A DNA stretch of 38,662 nt from Streptomyces sp. LS1784 (GCF_020103755.1 NZ_JAHSQD010000020.1:1-38662); one strand, 5' to 3'. Numbered from the stretch's first letter, positions 1 through 9,731 are shown. Notes: generated from the letters alone by a model not told the origin. A program made the numbers and translations.

Positions 1-408
1 CGCGAGCGCCGGCAGCCGTCGGCGCTCCGGTCCGAGCACGTACCCGCCGAGCAGCGCGGCCGCGACCAGCGTCAGCCCGTAGCCGCCGATCAGCCAGCCG
101 TCGGCGCGCAGTGCGGCCAGGTGGTCCGCGGCGCGCCCGCCGACCACCGCCTCGGCGACCCTACGGGAACCGGCCAGTTGGAGCGCGACGTCCGGTACGC
201 GCGGTGCCTGGCGGAGGAACATCAGCCCGCCGAGGACGACCGGCAGCAGTGCGCCGAGGGCGAGCAGCAGGCCGACCCGGGCAGGCAGGGCGGGAGGCCG
301 TGCCGCCGGGCCTCCGCCCGCCGCCGTCCCCGTCGTACCCGGCGCTTCCGCCGTACCCGGTGCTTCCGCCGCTTCCGCCGCGGACTTCGACACCACCACC
401 GTCGTCAC
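1..408 (-). CDS. Membrane protein N-terminus, cut by the left edge
   Basis: This is an open minus-strand frame with no stop before base 1, so only about 136 N-terminal residues are visible. An Ala/Glu/Gly/Pro-rich cytosolic-looking stretch (about residues 1-44) is followed by a clear hydrophobic helix (about 45-64, VGLLLALGALLPVV...). A polar loop of about 40 residues and a second helix (about 107-128, LIGGYGLTLVAAALLGGY) follow. The protein is therefore an integral membrane protein. I do not recognise the family. The start chosen is the GTG at 408 (MTTVVVSKSAAE). A GTG at 468 is an in-frame alternative, and neither has a strong ribosome site. It is divergent from the hydantoin-type operon, and the 418-bp space between them carries the putative control sites. 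Confidence 0.6.
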   Translation of the reverse strand, partial: MTTVVVSKSAAEAAEAPGTAEAPGTTGTAAGGGPAARPPALPARVGLLLALGALLPVVLGGLMFLRQAPRVPDVALQLAGSRRVAEAVVGGRAADHLAALRADGWLIGGYGLTLVAAALLGGYVLGPERRRLPALA

Positions 409-667
409 CCCCCGCTTGGTCGCCCCGATCCCCCGTGACCGGGCCGCCGAACTCGTATGGAACCACACGGGACTGACAACCTGTCGTGATCCGCAGCGAT
501 GTCCACGCGGGTCTTACCCCGCCACCGCCGATTGCGCACCCCAAGCGTTCGGTTTCGCTCGAACGAGTAAGAAGGCAACTCCCTGGGTAGATCAGCTTTT
601 CATCCCACCCGGGACCGCCCGCGTGTCCGCGCAAGAGGATCGCTCCGGACGCGTTTCCGCCAACGTA

Positions 668-697
668 TTGTCAGGCCACCGAGGCCAGGCCTACCGT
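668..697 (+). promoter_or_regulatory. Promoter-like -35/-10 pair before the hydantoin-type operon
   Basis: TTGTCA at 668-673 and TACCGT at 692-697 are separated by 18 bases, which fits the Streptomyces vegetative pattern (TTGACx, TAxxxT). Transcription would start near 704, leaving a leader of about 120 nt before the hydrolase ATG at 827. The call is a consensus match only. Confidence 0.4.
682..692. promoter_or_regulatory. Palindrome in the promoter spacer
   Basis: AGGCC-A-GGCCT is an exact 11-bp inverted repeat lying between the putative -35 and -10 boxes. That is the place where a repressor would block polymerase. In GC-rich DNA such a short palindrome could be chance. Confidence 0.25.
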
Positions 698-710
698 CTA
701 CAGATCGCTT

Positions 711-724
711 TCTACGCACGTAGA
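711..724. promoter_or_regulatory. Operator-like palindrome downstream of the predicted start point
   Basis: TCTACG-CA-CGTAGA is a perfect 14-bp inverted repeat with a 2-nt centre, about 7-20 bases after the predicted transcription start. It is less GC-rich than its surroundings, so chance is a weaker explanation than for the AGGCC palindrome. It could be the operator of a catabolic regulator, but no regulator gene lies in the operon itself. Confidence 0.35.
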
Positions 725-826
725 CCCTGCGGTTCCCCGAGCGGACCCGCAGGCGAGACCCGCCCCGTCAACCCTCAGACCGCGGGTCCGACCGCACGGC
801 CGGACCGCGGAGTTGCGGAGGTACCC

Positions 827-1669
827 ATGTCGCAGATCGTCCGTGCCGCGCTCGTCCAGACCCGTTGGACCGGTGACCAGGAGAGCATGATCGCGCTCCA
901 TGAGCGGTACGCCCGGGAGGCCGCCGCCCAGGGTGCGAAGATCATCGGATTCCAGGAGGTCTTCAACTCCCCGTACTTCTGTCAGGTCCAGGAGGCCGAG
1001 CACTACCGCTGGGCCGAAGCCGTCCCCGACGGCCCGACCGTGCGCCGGATGCAGGACCTCGCCCGCGAACTCGGGCTGGTGATGGTCGTCCCGGTCTACG
1101 AGGAGGAGCAGAGCGGCGTCTACTACAACACCGCCGCCGTCATCGACGCCGACGGCAGCTACCTCGGCAAGTACCGCAAGCACCACATCCCGCAGGTCAA
1201 GGGCTTCTGGGAGAAGTACTACTTCAAGCCCGGCAACCTCGGCTGGCCCGTGTTCGACACCGCCGTCGGCAAGGTCGGCGTGTACATCTGCTACGACCGC
1301 CACTTCCCCGAGGGCTGGCGCGCCCTGGGCCTGGCCGGTGCGCAGATCGTCTACAACCCCTCCGCCACCAGCCGCGGCCTGTCCGCCTACCTCTGGCAGC
1401 TCGAACAGCCCGCCGCCGCCGTCGCCAACGAGTACTTCGTCGCCGCGATCAACCGCGTCGGCACCGAGGAGTACGGCGACAACGACTTCTACGGCACCTC
1501 CTACTTCGTGGATCCGCGCGGCCAGTTCGTCGGCGACGTCGCCTCCGACAAGGCGGAGGAACTCGTCGTCCGCGACCTCGACCTCGGCCTGATCGAACAG
1601 GTCCGCCAGCAGTGGGCGTTCTACCGCGACCGCCGACCCGACGCCTACGGACCGCTCGCCGAGGCGTGA
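827..1669 (+). CDS. Nitrilase-superfamily N-carbamoyl amidohydrolase (beta-ureidopropionase-like)
   Basis: 280-residue carbon-nitrogen hydrolase. The catalytic triad of the family is visible: Glu44 in FQEVF, Lys118 in KYRKHHIP and Cys155 in YICYDRHFPEG. The family hydrolyses N-carbamoyl-beta-alanine or N-carbamoyl amino acids to the amine, CO2 and ammonia, which is the last step of reductive pyrimidine or hydantoin breakdown. The ATG at 827 is preceded by GGAGG (817-821, 5-nt spacing); the open frame continues further upstream but without a ribosome site. It ends 11 nt before the dihydropyrimidinase start, whose ribosome site overlaps this stop codon. That neighbour supports the carbamoyl substrate. 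A plain amidase is the alternative. Confidence 0.88.
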   Translation: MSQIVRAALVQTRWTGDQESMIALHERYAREAAAQGAKIIGFQEVFNSPYFCQVQEAEHYRWAEAVPDGPTVRRMQDLARELGLVMVVPVYEEEQSGVYYNTAAVIDADGSYLGKYRKHHIPQVKGFWEKYYFKPGNLGWPVFDTAVGKVGVYICYDRHFPEGWRALGLAGAQIVYNPSATSRGLSAYLWQLEQPAAAVANEYFVAAINRVGTEEYGDNDFYGTSYFVDPRGQFVGDVASDKAEELVVRDLDLGLIEQVRQQWAFYRDRRPDAYGPLAEA

Positions 1670-1680
1670 GGAGCAGCACG

Positions 1681-3111
1681 ATGACCACCCGCGACCCGAA
1701 CCGGCGCACCGTCGTCCGCGGCGGCCTCGTCATCACCGCCACCGAGGAACTCCACGCCGACGTCCTGGTCGAGGGCGAGCGCATCGCCGCCCTCGCCGTC
1801 ACCGGCAGCTCCGCCGCCGAGGCCTGGACCGCCGACACCGTCATCGACGCCACCGGCCACTACGTCATCCCTGGCGGTGTCGACGCCCACACCCACATGG
1901 AGCTGCCGTTCGGCGGCACCGCTGCCTCCGACACCTTCGAGACCGGCACCCGGGCCGCAGCCTGGGGCGGCACCACGACCATCGTGGACTTCGCCGTCCA
2001 GCCGGTCGGCGGCTCGCTGCGCGAGGGCCTGGACGCCTGGCACGCCAAGGCCGAGGGCAACTGCGCGATCGACTACGCCTTCCACACCATCGTCTCCGAC
2101 GTCAACGACGCCGTCCTCAAGGAGATGGACACGCTCGTCGACTCCGGCGAGTCCACCTCCTTCAAGCTCTTCATGGCCTACCCCGGCGTCTTCTACAGCG
2201 ACGACGGCCGCATCCTGCGCGCCATGCAGCGCGGCGCCGTCAACGGCGGGCTGATCATGATGCACGCGGAGAACGGCATCGCCATCGACGTCCTGGTCGA
2301 GCAGGCCCTCGCGGCCGGGAAGACCGCCCCCCGCTACCACGGCGAGGTCCGCCGCGAACTGCTGGAGGCCGAGGCCACGCACCGGGCGATCAAGCTCGCC
2401 CAGGTGGCCGGCAGCCCGCTCTACGTGGTGCACGTCTCCGCCGCCGCCGCGCTCGCCGAACTCACCCGGGCCCGGGACACCGGCCTCAACGTCTTCGGCG
2501 AGACCTGCCCCCAGTACCTCTTCCTCTCCACCGACAACCTCGCCGAGGAGGGCGCCGACGGCTTCGAGGGCGCCAAGTACGTGTGCAGCACGCCGCTTCG
2601 GCCCCGCGAGCACCAGGAGGCACTCTGGCGCGGGCTGCGCACCAACGACCTCCAGGTGGTCTCCACCGACCACTGCCCGTTCTGCTTCGTCGGCCAGAAG
2701 GAGCTGGGCCGGGGCGACTTCTCGAAGATCCCCAACGGCCTTCCCGGCGTGGAGAACCGGATGGACCTGCTCCACCAGGCCGTGGTGGACGGGCACATCA
2801 GCCGGCGCCGCTGGGTCGAGATCGCCTGCACCACCCCGGCCCGGATGTTCGGCCTGCACCCGCGCAAGGGCACCATCGCCCCGGGCGCCGACGCCGACCT
2901 GGTGGTCTACGACCCCGCCGCGGTGCAGACCGTCTCCGCCGCGAGCCACCACATGAACGTGGACTACTCGGCCTACGAGGGCCGCCGACTCACCGGCCGG
3001 GCACGGACGGTGCTGTCCCGCGGCACCGTGGTGCTGGACGACGGGAACTGGCTCGGCCGGGTCGGCCACGGCACCTTCCTGCGCCGGGACACCTGCCAGT
3101 ACCTGGTCTGA
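1681..3111 (+). CDS. Dihydropyrimidinase / D-hydantoinase
   Basis: 476-residue cyclic amidohydrolase that opens 5,6-dihydropyrimidine or hydantoin rings. The binuclear metal ligands are all present: His70 and His72 (DAHTHME), the carboxylated Lys162 (TSFKLFMAYPG), His195 (MMHAENG), His251 (YVVHVSA) and Asp330 (STDHCPF). The length is normal for the family. The ATG at 1681 is preceded by GAGGAG at 1668-1673, which overlaps the upstream stop, so translation is probably coupled. Its product is the substrate of the upstream carbamoyl hydrolase. Dihydropyrimidinase (hydA/dht) and hydantoinase cannot be told apart from sequence alone. Confidence 0.92.
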   Translation: MTTRDPNRRTVVRGGLVITATEELHADVLVEGERIAALAVTGSSAAEAWTADTVIDATGHYVIPGGVDAHTHMELPFGGTAASDTFETGTRAAAWGGTTTIVDFAVQPVGGSLREGLDAWHAKAEGNCAIDYAFHTIVSDVNDAVLKEMDTLVDSGESTSFKLFMAYPGVFYSDDGRILRAMQRGAVNGGLIMMHAENGIAIDVLVEQALAAGKTAPRYHGEVRRELLEAEATHRAIKLAQVAGSPLYVVHVSAAAALAELTRARDTGLNVFGETCPQYLFLSTDNLAEEGADGFEGAKYVCSTPLRPREHQEALWRGLRTNDLQVVSTDHCPFCFVGQKELGRGDFSKIPNGLPGVENRMDLLHQAVVDGHISRRRWVEIACTTPARMFGLHPRKGTIAPGADADLVVYDPAAVQTVSAASHHMNVDYSAYEGRRLTGRARTVLSRGTVVLDDGNWLGRVGHGTFLRRDTCQYLV

Positions 3112-3231
3112 GCCCCTCCGCTACCGCCATCCCGCGCTTTTCGACATCCGCCCTTCGCCGCCCGCCCGTCCGCCGGATCGATCCGGCCGGCGCGCCGGGC
3201 GGCGGGCCGACCCCTCTGCCTGGAGACCCTC

Positions 3232-4245
3232 ATGGACATCGGCCTCGTCCTTCAGACCGACCCGCCCGCCCGACTGGTCATCGACCGGATGATCCGCGCC
3301 GAGCAGGCCGGGTTCACCCACGGCTGGACCTTCGACTCCTGCGTGCTGTGGCAGGAGCCCTTCGTCATCCACAGCCGGATCCTCGCCGAGACCGAGCGGA
3401 TGACCGTCGGCCCGATGGTCACCAACCCCTCCACCCGCACCTGGGAGGTGACCGCCTCCCTGTTCGCCACGCTCAACGACATGTACGGCAACCGGACCGT
3501 CTGCGGGATCGGCCGCGGTGACTCCGCCATGCGGGTCGCCGGGCGGCGCCCCGCCACCCTCGCCCGCCTCTCCGAAGCCATGCACGCCATCAAGGAGTTG
3601 GCCGAGGGGCGCACCGCCGAGGTGGACGGCACCGAGATGCACCTGCCGTGGGTCCGAGCCGGCGCGTCCCTGCCGATCTGGATGGGTGCGTACGGGCCGA
3701 AGGCGCTGAACCTGACGGGGCGTCAGGCCGACGGCTTCATCCTCCAGCTGGCCGACCCGTACCTCACCGAGTTCATGATCAAGGCGGCGCGGGCCGCCGC
3801 CGTGGAGGCCGGCCGGGACCCGGAGTCGCTCACCATCTGCGTCGCCGCCCCGGCCTACGTCACCGCCGACGACTCGCCCGAGGCACTCGCCCACGCCCGG
3901 GAGCAGTGCCGCTGGTTCGGCGGGATGGTCGGCAACCACGTGGCCGATCTGGTCAGCCACTACGGCGAGCACTCCGACCTGGTGCCGGAGGCGCTCACCG
4001 ACTACATCAAGGGCCGCCAGGGCTACGACTACAGCCACCACGGCCGGGCCGGGAACCCGGACACCGCCTTCGTCCCGGACGAGATCGTCGACCGCTTCTG
4101 CCTGATCGGCCCGGCGGAGCTGCAGCGGGCCCGGTTGGCGGAGCTCCGCTCGCTCGGCGTCGACCAGTTCGCCGTCTACGCCATGCACGACGCCATCGAG
4201 ACCACCATCGACGCGTACGGGACGGACGTCATCCCGCACCTGTGA
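3232..4245 (+). CDS. LLM-class F420-type oxidoreductase of the hydantoinase neighbourhood
   Basis: 337-residue TIM-barrel protein of the luciferase-like monooxygenase class, close in appearance to the TIGR03842 (CPS_4043) group. Typical signatures are the N-terminal MDIGLVLQTD strand, VGPMVTNPSTR and GIGRGDSAMR in the cofactor region, and LPIWMGAYGPKALNLTG. Members of this group often sit beside dihydropyrimidinase genes, as here, but their reaction is not well defined. Oxidation or reduction of the pyrimidine or hydantoin ring is an inference. The ATG at 3232 has GGAGA 5-9 bases upstream. The 120-bp gap from the hydantoinase has no obvious terminator, so it is likely in the same operon. Confidence 0.85.
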   Translation: MDIGLVLQTDPPARLVIDRMIRAEQAGFTHGWTFDSCVLWQEPFVIHSRILAETERMTVGPMVTNPSTRTWEVTASLFATLNDMYGNRTVCGIGRGDSAMRVAGRRPATLARLSEAMHAIKELAEGRTAEVDGTEMHLPWVRAGASLPIWMGAYGPKALNLTGRQADGFILQLADPYLTEFMIKAARAAAVEAGRDPESLTICVAAPAYVTADDSPEALAHAREQCRWFGGMVGNHVADLVSHYGEHSDLVPEALTDYIKGRQGYDYSHHGRAGNPDTAFVPDEIVDRFCLIGPAELQRARLAELRSLGVDQFAVYAMHDAIETTIDAYGTDVIPHL

Positions 4246-4385
4246 CGCCCACCTGCGGCGCCCGGACCGGGGCGTCCCGACTGTTCCGGCGATCGTGAAC
4301 CAGCCTGAGAACCTGCCCGTGGACCCGACTGTGAACCCCATCTGAGCTGAGCCGCGGATTCGCCCGCGGTGGACGGGAGTTGTTC

Positions 4386-5940
<1,555 letters not shown>

Positions 5941-5942
<2 letters not shown>

Positions 5943-6002
5943 CGGCGAACAGCGAACAGCTGACAGATTTCGAAATCTGTCAGCTGTTCGCTGTTCGCCG
6001 TC
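5941..6002. repeat. 62-bp perfect palindrome (element A), terminator-like
   Basis: The two 31-base halves are exact reverse complements with no loop: the centre is ATTTC|GAAAT, flanked by CTGACAG/CTGTCAG and by a doubled GAACAGC/GCTGTTC. It starts inside the TGA of the permease gene. RNA would form a very stable hairpin, so a terminator role is plausible, although no U-tract follows (normal for actinobacteria). Related elements occur at 9750, 15728, 24171 and 34980. Confidence 0.9.
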
Positions 6003-6212
6003 GTCTGTTGCTCGTCGCCCGGCCGCTGCCGCCGCCCGTTCGACGACGGTGAGGACCTTTGCCGCGCCGTCCTCGGCGGCCGGTTTGCCAGGTGGCGGAA
6101 CCGGGTGGACCGGGTAATCCCGGTGCGGAACCGGGGGGCGGGGCGGTGGCGTCTTCGAGGGCAGAGCGGACGGGGCGGGGCCCGTCGCGCCTCGGACGGG
6201 AGGGGCTGACCG

Positions 6213-6479
6213 ATGAGCATCGTCGCGTGGATCGTGCTGGGCCTGCTGGCGGGTGGGCTGGCCAAGCTGCTGCTGCCGGGGAAGGACCCGGGCGGCCTGA
6301 TCGTGACCACCCTGATCGGCATCGCCGGGTCCTTCGTCGGCGGCTGGATCGCGTCGCACTTCCTGCACCGCTCGGTCACCGCGCACTTCTTCGACGCGGC
6401 GACCTGGGTGTCGGCGATCGGCGGCGCCCTGGTGCTGCTGATCGTCTACCGTCTGCTGTTCGGCAACTCGCGCCGCTGA
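6213..6479 (+). CDS. YeaQ/YmgE (GlsB-type) small membrane protein, copy 1
   Basis: 88-residue hydrophobic protein with three predicted helices: SIVAWIVLGLLAGGLAKLLL, GLIVTTLIGIAGSFVGGWIA and WVSAIGGALVLLIVYRLLF. The Gly-rich spacing is typical of the transglycosylase-associated/YeaQ-YmgE family, which is linked to general stress but has no known biochemical activity. A ribosome site of the form GGGAGGGG lies just upstream of the ATG. A closely similar gene follows at 6688, so the pair is a tandem duplication. Confidence 0.88.
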   Translation: MSIVAWIVLGLLAGGLAKLLLPGKDPGGLIVTTLIGIAGSFVGGWIASHFLHRSVTAHFFDAATWVSAIGGALVLLIVYRLLFGNSRR

Positions 6480-6687
6480 CAGGCGAGTTCACCGCGGTCC
6501 CGGAGCCCCGGGCGGGTGACGGGGCCGCGTCGCAGGCGGGTCCGCCACCCGGAGCGGCAGCGCCCGGGTGGCCGGTTCGACGCGGTCCTGCCGGGTGCTG
6601 GAACGGTGCGGGGTCCTCGTACGTCCTTCCGGTCGGACCCGGGGGGGCTCGGCGGGGTCGTCACACCGATGACGCAAGGGGCGGCGG

Positions 6688-6951
6688 ATGAGCTGGATGG
6701 CGTGGATCGTGCTGGGCCTGGTGTCGGGGACCCTGGCCAGGATGGCGATGTCGAGGGGTGAACGCGGTCTGATCAGCAGCACCCTGATCGGCATCACCGG
6801 CTCCTACATCGGCACCTGGATCGTTCTGCACTGGATGCACGGGACGGTGAAGGTGGGCTTGCTCGACGTCACGACCTGGGTGTCGGCGATCGGCGGCGCG
6901 ATGGTCCTGCTCCTCGCCTACCGGGTGCTCCGCTTCGTCGCGCGGCGCTGA
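6688..6951 (+). CDS. YeaQ/YmgE (GlsB-type) small membrane protein, copy 2
   Basis: 87-residue paralogue of the upstream gene. WMAWIVLGLVSGTLARM, LISSTLIGITGSYIGTWIV and TTWVSAIGGAMVLLLAYRVL align closely with copy 1, and both end in an Arg-Arg tail. The likely ribosome site is AAGGGG ahead of the ATG at 6688. The two genes are 208 bp apart. The last 34 bp overlap the 3' end of the convergent ADP-ribosylglycohydrolase, so the two transcripts must be antisense at their ends. Confidence 0.88.
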   Translation: MSWMAWIVLGLVSGTLARMAMSRGERGLISSTLIGITGSYIGTWIVLHWMHGTVKVGLLDVTTWVSAIGGAMVLLLAYRVLRFVARR

Positions 6952-7907
6952 CCGCCGGGCGCCGATCCGCCCGGAGTTCCCGGTTGCCGGTCGGCGGTCC
7001 GGGGTGCTCCGGCGGCCCGGAGCGGGAGTTGCTCGCGCGCGTCGATCCAGCCGGGCGGCACGTCCGCGAGCCCGGTCCTGGCGGCGACCACGCCGGCGGC
7101 GATGGCGCAGGTGGTGTCCATGTCGCCCCAGCCCCCCAGAGTCTGCCAGATGGTCTCGGGCAGCGAGTCCAGGTGCCCGGCCGCGGACCAGAGGGCGAAC
7201 GGCACGGTGTCCGGGGCGGAGATCAGCGCTCCCGAGCCGAGCACGTTGGCGGCGTGTCGGACACTGGTGTGCTCGGGCAGCCGGGCGGCGATCCGCAGCC
7301 CGGAGCGGACCTCGCTGTCCGGCAGGCGTCCGGCGATCTCGGTCAGCAACTCGGCCCGGCCGGGCGGGTTTCCGCCTCGGCTCCGGACCGCCAGCGCCGC
7401 CGCGAGCGCGACCGCCACCGCCCCGGCGATCGCCTCCGGGTGGAAGTGGGTGGTGAGCGCCTGCAGTTCGGCCTGTCGGACCACCGTGTCGAGGTCCTCG
7501 GCGAACCAGGCACCCAGCGGGGCGACCCGCATCGCGGCGCCGTTCCCGTACGATCCCTGGCCCTCGAACTGGCCGGCGGTGATGGCGCGCCAGTCCCCAC
7601 CCGCGCCGATCCCGCGCAGCACCCGGTGCATCGACGGGCCGTACTTGCGCCCGTACTCGCGGGCGTACTCGGCGGCGAACTCCCGGGCGAGCGAGTCCGG
7701 TCGGACCTCTCCCGCGTCGTGCAGGTGGCGGACCAGTACGAGTGCCATGGCGGTGTCATCGGTCCAGTGCCAGGGCGCGGGCCGGACCAGCCGGGCGGCC
7801 AGTGCGGCGGGTGCCTCGTCCGGCGGGACCGAGAACCACCGGTCGCCGAAGGCGTCGCCGAGAGCAAGTCCCTCCAGGCTCTCCAGGACCGGGCCCGCCG
7901 CACGCAT
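6918..7907 (-). CDS. ADP-ribosylglycohydrolase family protein
   Basis: 329-residue all-alpha hydrolase of the DraG/ARH family, which removes ADP-ribose from proteins or small molecules using two Mg ions. The family motifs occur in order: LEGLALGDAFGD (13-22), WTDDTAM (48-54, metal ligands Asp50/Asp51), GNGAAMRVAPLG, THFHPEAIAGAVAVA and, near residue 275, GDMDTTCAIAAGVV with the C-terminal metal aspartates. The ATG at 7907 is preceded by GGAGG. The C-terminal 30 residues or so are Pro/Gly/Arg-rich and overlap the convergent small membrane gene. The target is unknown; no ADP-ribosyltransferase gene is in the window. Confidence 0.88.
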   Translation of the reverse strand: MRAAGPVLESLEGLALGDAFGDRWFSVPPDEAPAALAARLVRPAPWHWTDDTAMALVLVRHLHDAGEVRPDSLAREFAAEYAREYGRKYGPSMHRVLRGIGAGGDWRAITAGQFEGQGSYGNGAAMRVAPLGAWFAEDLDTVVRQAELQALTTHFHPEAIAGAVAVALAAALAVRSRGGNPPGRAELLTEIAGRLPDSEVRSGLRIAARLPEHTSVRHAANVLGSGALISAPDTVPFALWSAAGHLDSLPETIWQTLGGWGDMDTTCAIAAGVVAARTGLADVPPGWIDAREQLPLRAAGAPRTADRQPGTPGGSAPGGQRRATKRSTR

Positions 7908-8014
7908 GTCATCCTCCAGGTGAGATCAACTGTGCGCGGCAGTCTGCCGGGCGGACGAGGCGCCGGCGAGTGGATTTCCTCCCGCCCGTCGGCCCGTCCG
8001 GAACTGGCAGGTCG

Positions 8015-8602
8015 TCACTTCACCTTCAGGCCGCCGAGGACGAGCTTCCAGACGGCCTCGAACCGGTCGTCGACCCCGGGGGCGGACCAGGTGGACGCGT
8101 AGGCCGGATCGTGGAAGGGGCCGGTGGCGTCGAAGACGGCGCGGGCGATGTTGCGGATGTGGGCGAGCTTGAACTCCTTGCCCTCCATGCCTTCCTCGAC
8201 GATCTGCGCGATCTGGTCGACCAGGGTGTCGACGTGGGTGTCCACCAGGCCACTGTTCTCCTCGACCAGCACCATGTAGGTGGCGAACAGCTCCGGGTCG
8301 TCCAGCGCCTTCTTCCGCTTGGCCGTGAACAGCGTCGTCAGCCAGCGGTGCAGCCGCTCGGAGGCGGGGCCGCCCTCGTTGGAGATGGTCGCCAGCTCGT
8401 GATGGGCCTGGTCGAGCCAGCGCTGGGTGACCGCCTCGCGCAGCGCGGCCTTGCTGGGGAAGTGGCGGTAGACGCTGCTGTGGCTGACGCCGAGGATACG
8501 GGCGACGTCCACGACGGTGGCCTTGGCCGGGCCGAACCGCCGGAGGACGTCCTCCGCCGCGATCAGGATCTGCTCGGCGGTGAGTGTGCTGTCCGTGGTC
8601 AC
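8015..8602 (-). CDS. TetR-family transcriptional regulator
   Basis: 195-residue repressor-type protein. The N-terminal helix-turn-helix is clear (about residues 10-55: AEQILIAAEDVLRRFG, ATVVDVARILGVSHSSVYRHFPSKAALREAV). The C-terminal ligand domain resembles the TetR_C group with AFDATGPFHDPAYASTW. I chose the GTG at 8602 (VTTDSTLTAEQ); the frame is open further upstream but lacks domain character there. The ribosome site is weak (AAGGACGG). It lies 58 bp after the aldo/keto reductase on the same strand and may control that gene and itself. Confidence 0.85.
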   Translation of the reverse strand: MTTDSTLTAEQILIAAEDVLRRFGPAKATVVDVARILGVSHSSVYRHFPSKAALREAVTQRWLDQAHHELATISNEGGPASERLHRWLTTLFTAKRKKALDDPELFATYMVLVEENSGLVDTHVDTLVDQIAQIVEEGMEGKEFKLAHIRNIARAVFDATGPFHDPAYASTWSAPGVDDRFEAVWKLVLGGLKVK

Positions 8603-8660
8603 GGGGAGGTCCGTCCTTAGGGTCGTGCGGTCGGGTCGTGCGGCGATGGTGCCGGAGCGG

Positions 8661-9674
8661 TCAGCGCTCGCTGTCCAGGTGGGCCATCTGTGCGGCAGCG
8701 TACCGGTCACCGGCGGCCGAGCCGGCGGGTACGGCGGCCTCGATGGCGGCGAGGTCGGCCTCGGTGAGAGTGACGTCGAGTGCGCCGAGGGCCTCGGCCA
8801 GGCGGTCCCGGCGGCGGGCGCCGACCAGCGGGACGACGTCCTGCCCGCGCGAGGCCACCCAGGCGATGGCGACCTGGGCGACAGTCGCACCCCTTGCCGC
8901 GGCGATCTCGCGCAGGGCCTCGACCAGTGCCAGGTTGTGGGCCAGGTTCTCGCCCTGGAAGCGCGGGCTGTGGCTGCGGAAGTCGGTGCCGCCGAGGGTA
9001 CGGTCCCGGCCCCAGTGGCCGCTGAGCAGGCCGCGGGAGAGCACCCCGTACGCGGTGATGCCGATGCCGAGCTCGCGGGCGGCGGGCAGGACGGCGGCCT
9101 CGATCGAGCGGGAGAGCAGCGAGTACTCGATCTGGAGGTCGCTGATCGGGTGGACGGCGGCGGCCCGGCGCAGGGTGTCGGCGCCGACCTCGGAGAGTCC
9201 GATGTGGCGGACGTAGCCGGCCTGCACCAGGTCGGCGATGGCGCCGACGGTCTCCTCGACCGGGACGTTCGGGTCCAGGCGGGCCGGGCGGTAGACGTCG
9301 ATGTGGTCGGTGCGCAGGCGGCGCAGGGTGTAGGAGAGCGCGGTCTTGGTGGCGGCGGGGCTCGCGTCGTAGCCGAGCCACTGGCCGTCGGGGGTGCGCT
9401 GGGCGCCGAACTTCACGCTGATCTGCACGTGGTCGCGATCGCGACCACGCAGTGCCTCGTGGATCAGCAGCTCGTTGTGGCCCATGCCGTAGAAGTCGGC
9501 GGTGTCGAGCAGGGTGATCCCGGCGTCGAGCGCGGCGTGGATGGTGGCGATGCTCTCGGCTTCGTCGGCCGGGCCGTACAGGTCGGACATGCCCATGCAG
9601 CCGAGGCCGAGGGTCGAGGTGACCGGCCCGGTGGTGCCGAGGGGGCGCTGGGCGGGGCGGGTGTTCGTGGACAC
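8661..9674 (-). CDS. Aldo/keto reductase
   Basis: 337-residue NADPH-dependent oxidoreductase of the AKR (beta/alpha)8 family. Asp57 and Tyr62 (DTADFYGMGHNE) and Lys88 (SVKFG) of the catalytic tetrad are present. The position usually held by His (YQxHRxD) reads YRPARLD, with Ala131, so the tetrad is incomplete; I believe a subgroup of actinobacterial AKRs shares this. The cofactor-binding C-terminus is normal (VPLVGARRRDRLAEALGAL). The GTG at 9674 has GGAG 6 bases upstream; the frame extends further but runs into the repeat region. Probably one unit with the TetR gene downstream. Confidence 0.88.
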   Translation of the reverse strand: MSTNTRPAQRPLGTTGPVTSTLGLGCMGMSDLYGPADEAESIATIHAALDAGITLLDTADFYGMGHNELLIHEALRGRDRDHVQISVKFGAQRTPDGQWLGYDASPAATKTALSYTLRRLRTDHIDVYRPARLDPNVPVEETVGAIADLVQAGYVRHIGLSEVGADTLRRAAAVHPISDLQIEYSLLSRSIEAAVLPAARELGIGITAYGVLSRGLLSGHWGRDRTLGGTDFRSHSPRFQGENLAHNLALVEALREIAAARGATVAQVAIAWVASRGQDVVPLVGARRRDRLAEALGALDVTLTEADLAAIEAAVPAGSAAGDRYAAAQMAHLDSER

Positions 9675-9731
9675 GGGTGCTCCAGGGGGCGGGTGCGGTG
9701 CCAGGAGTCGGGGCAGGGGGACCCGGGTGCC

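Larger units (their letters stand above)
409..826. other. Divergent intergenic control region
   Basis: This 418-bp stretch separates the minus-strand membrane protein from the hydrolase operon. The first part is less GC-rich than its surroundings and includes an inverted pair CGTTCG/CGAACG near 547-566. The second part holds a promoter-like pair and two palindromes that are listed separately. An open frame runs through from 416 but has no ribosome site or coding character before 827. I see no gene here. Confidence 0.5.

Noticed and set aside
416-826. N-terminal extension of the nitrilase-type gene
   Set aside because: The frame is open but has no ribosome site or family similarity; the ATG at 827 with GGAGG gives the normal family N-terminus.
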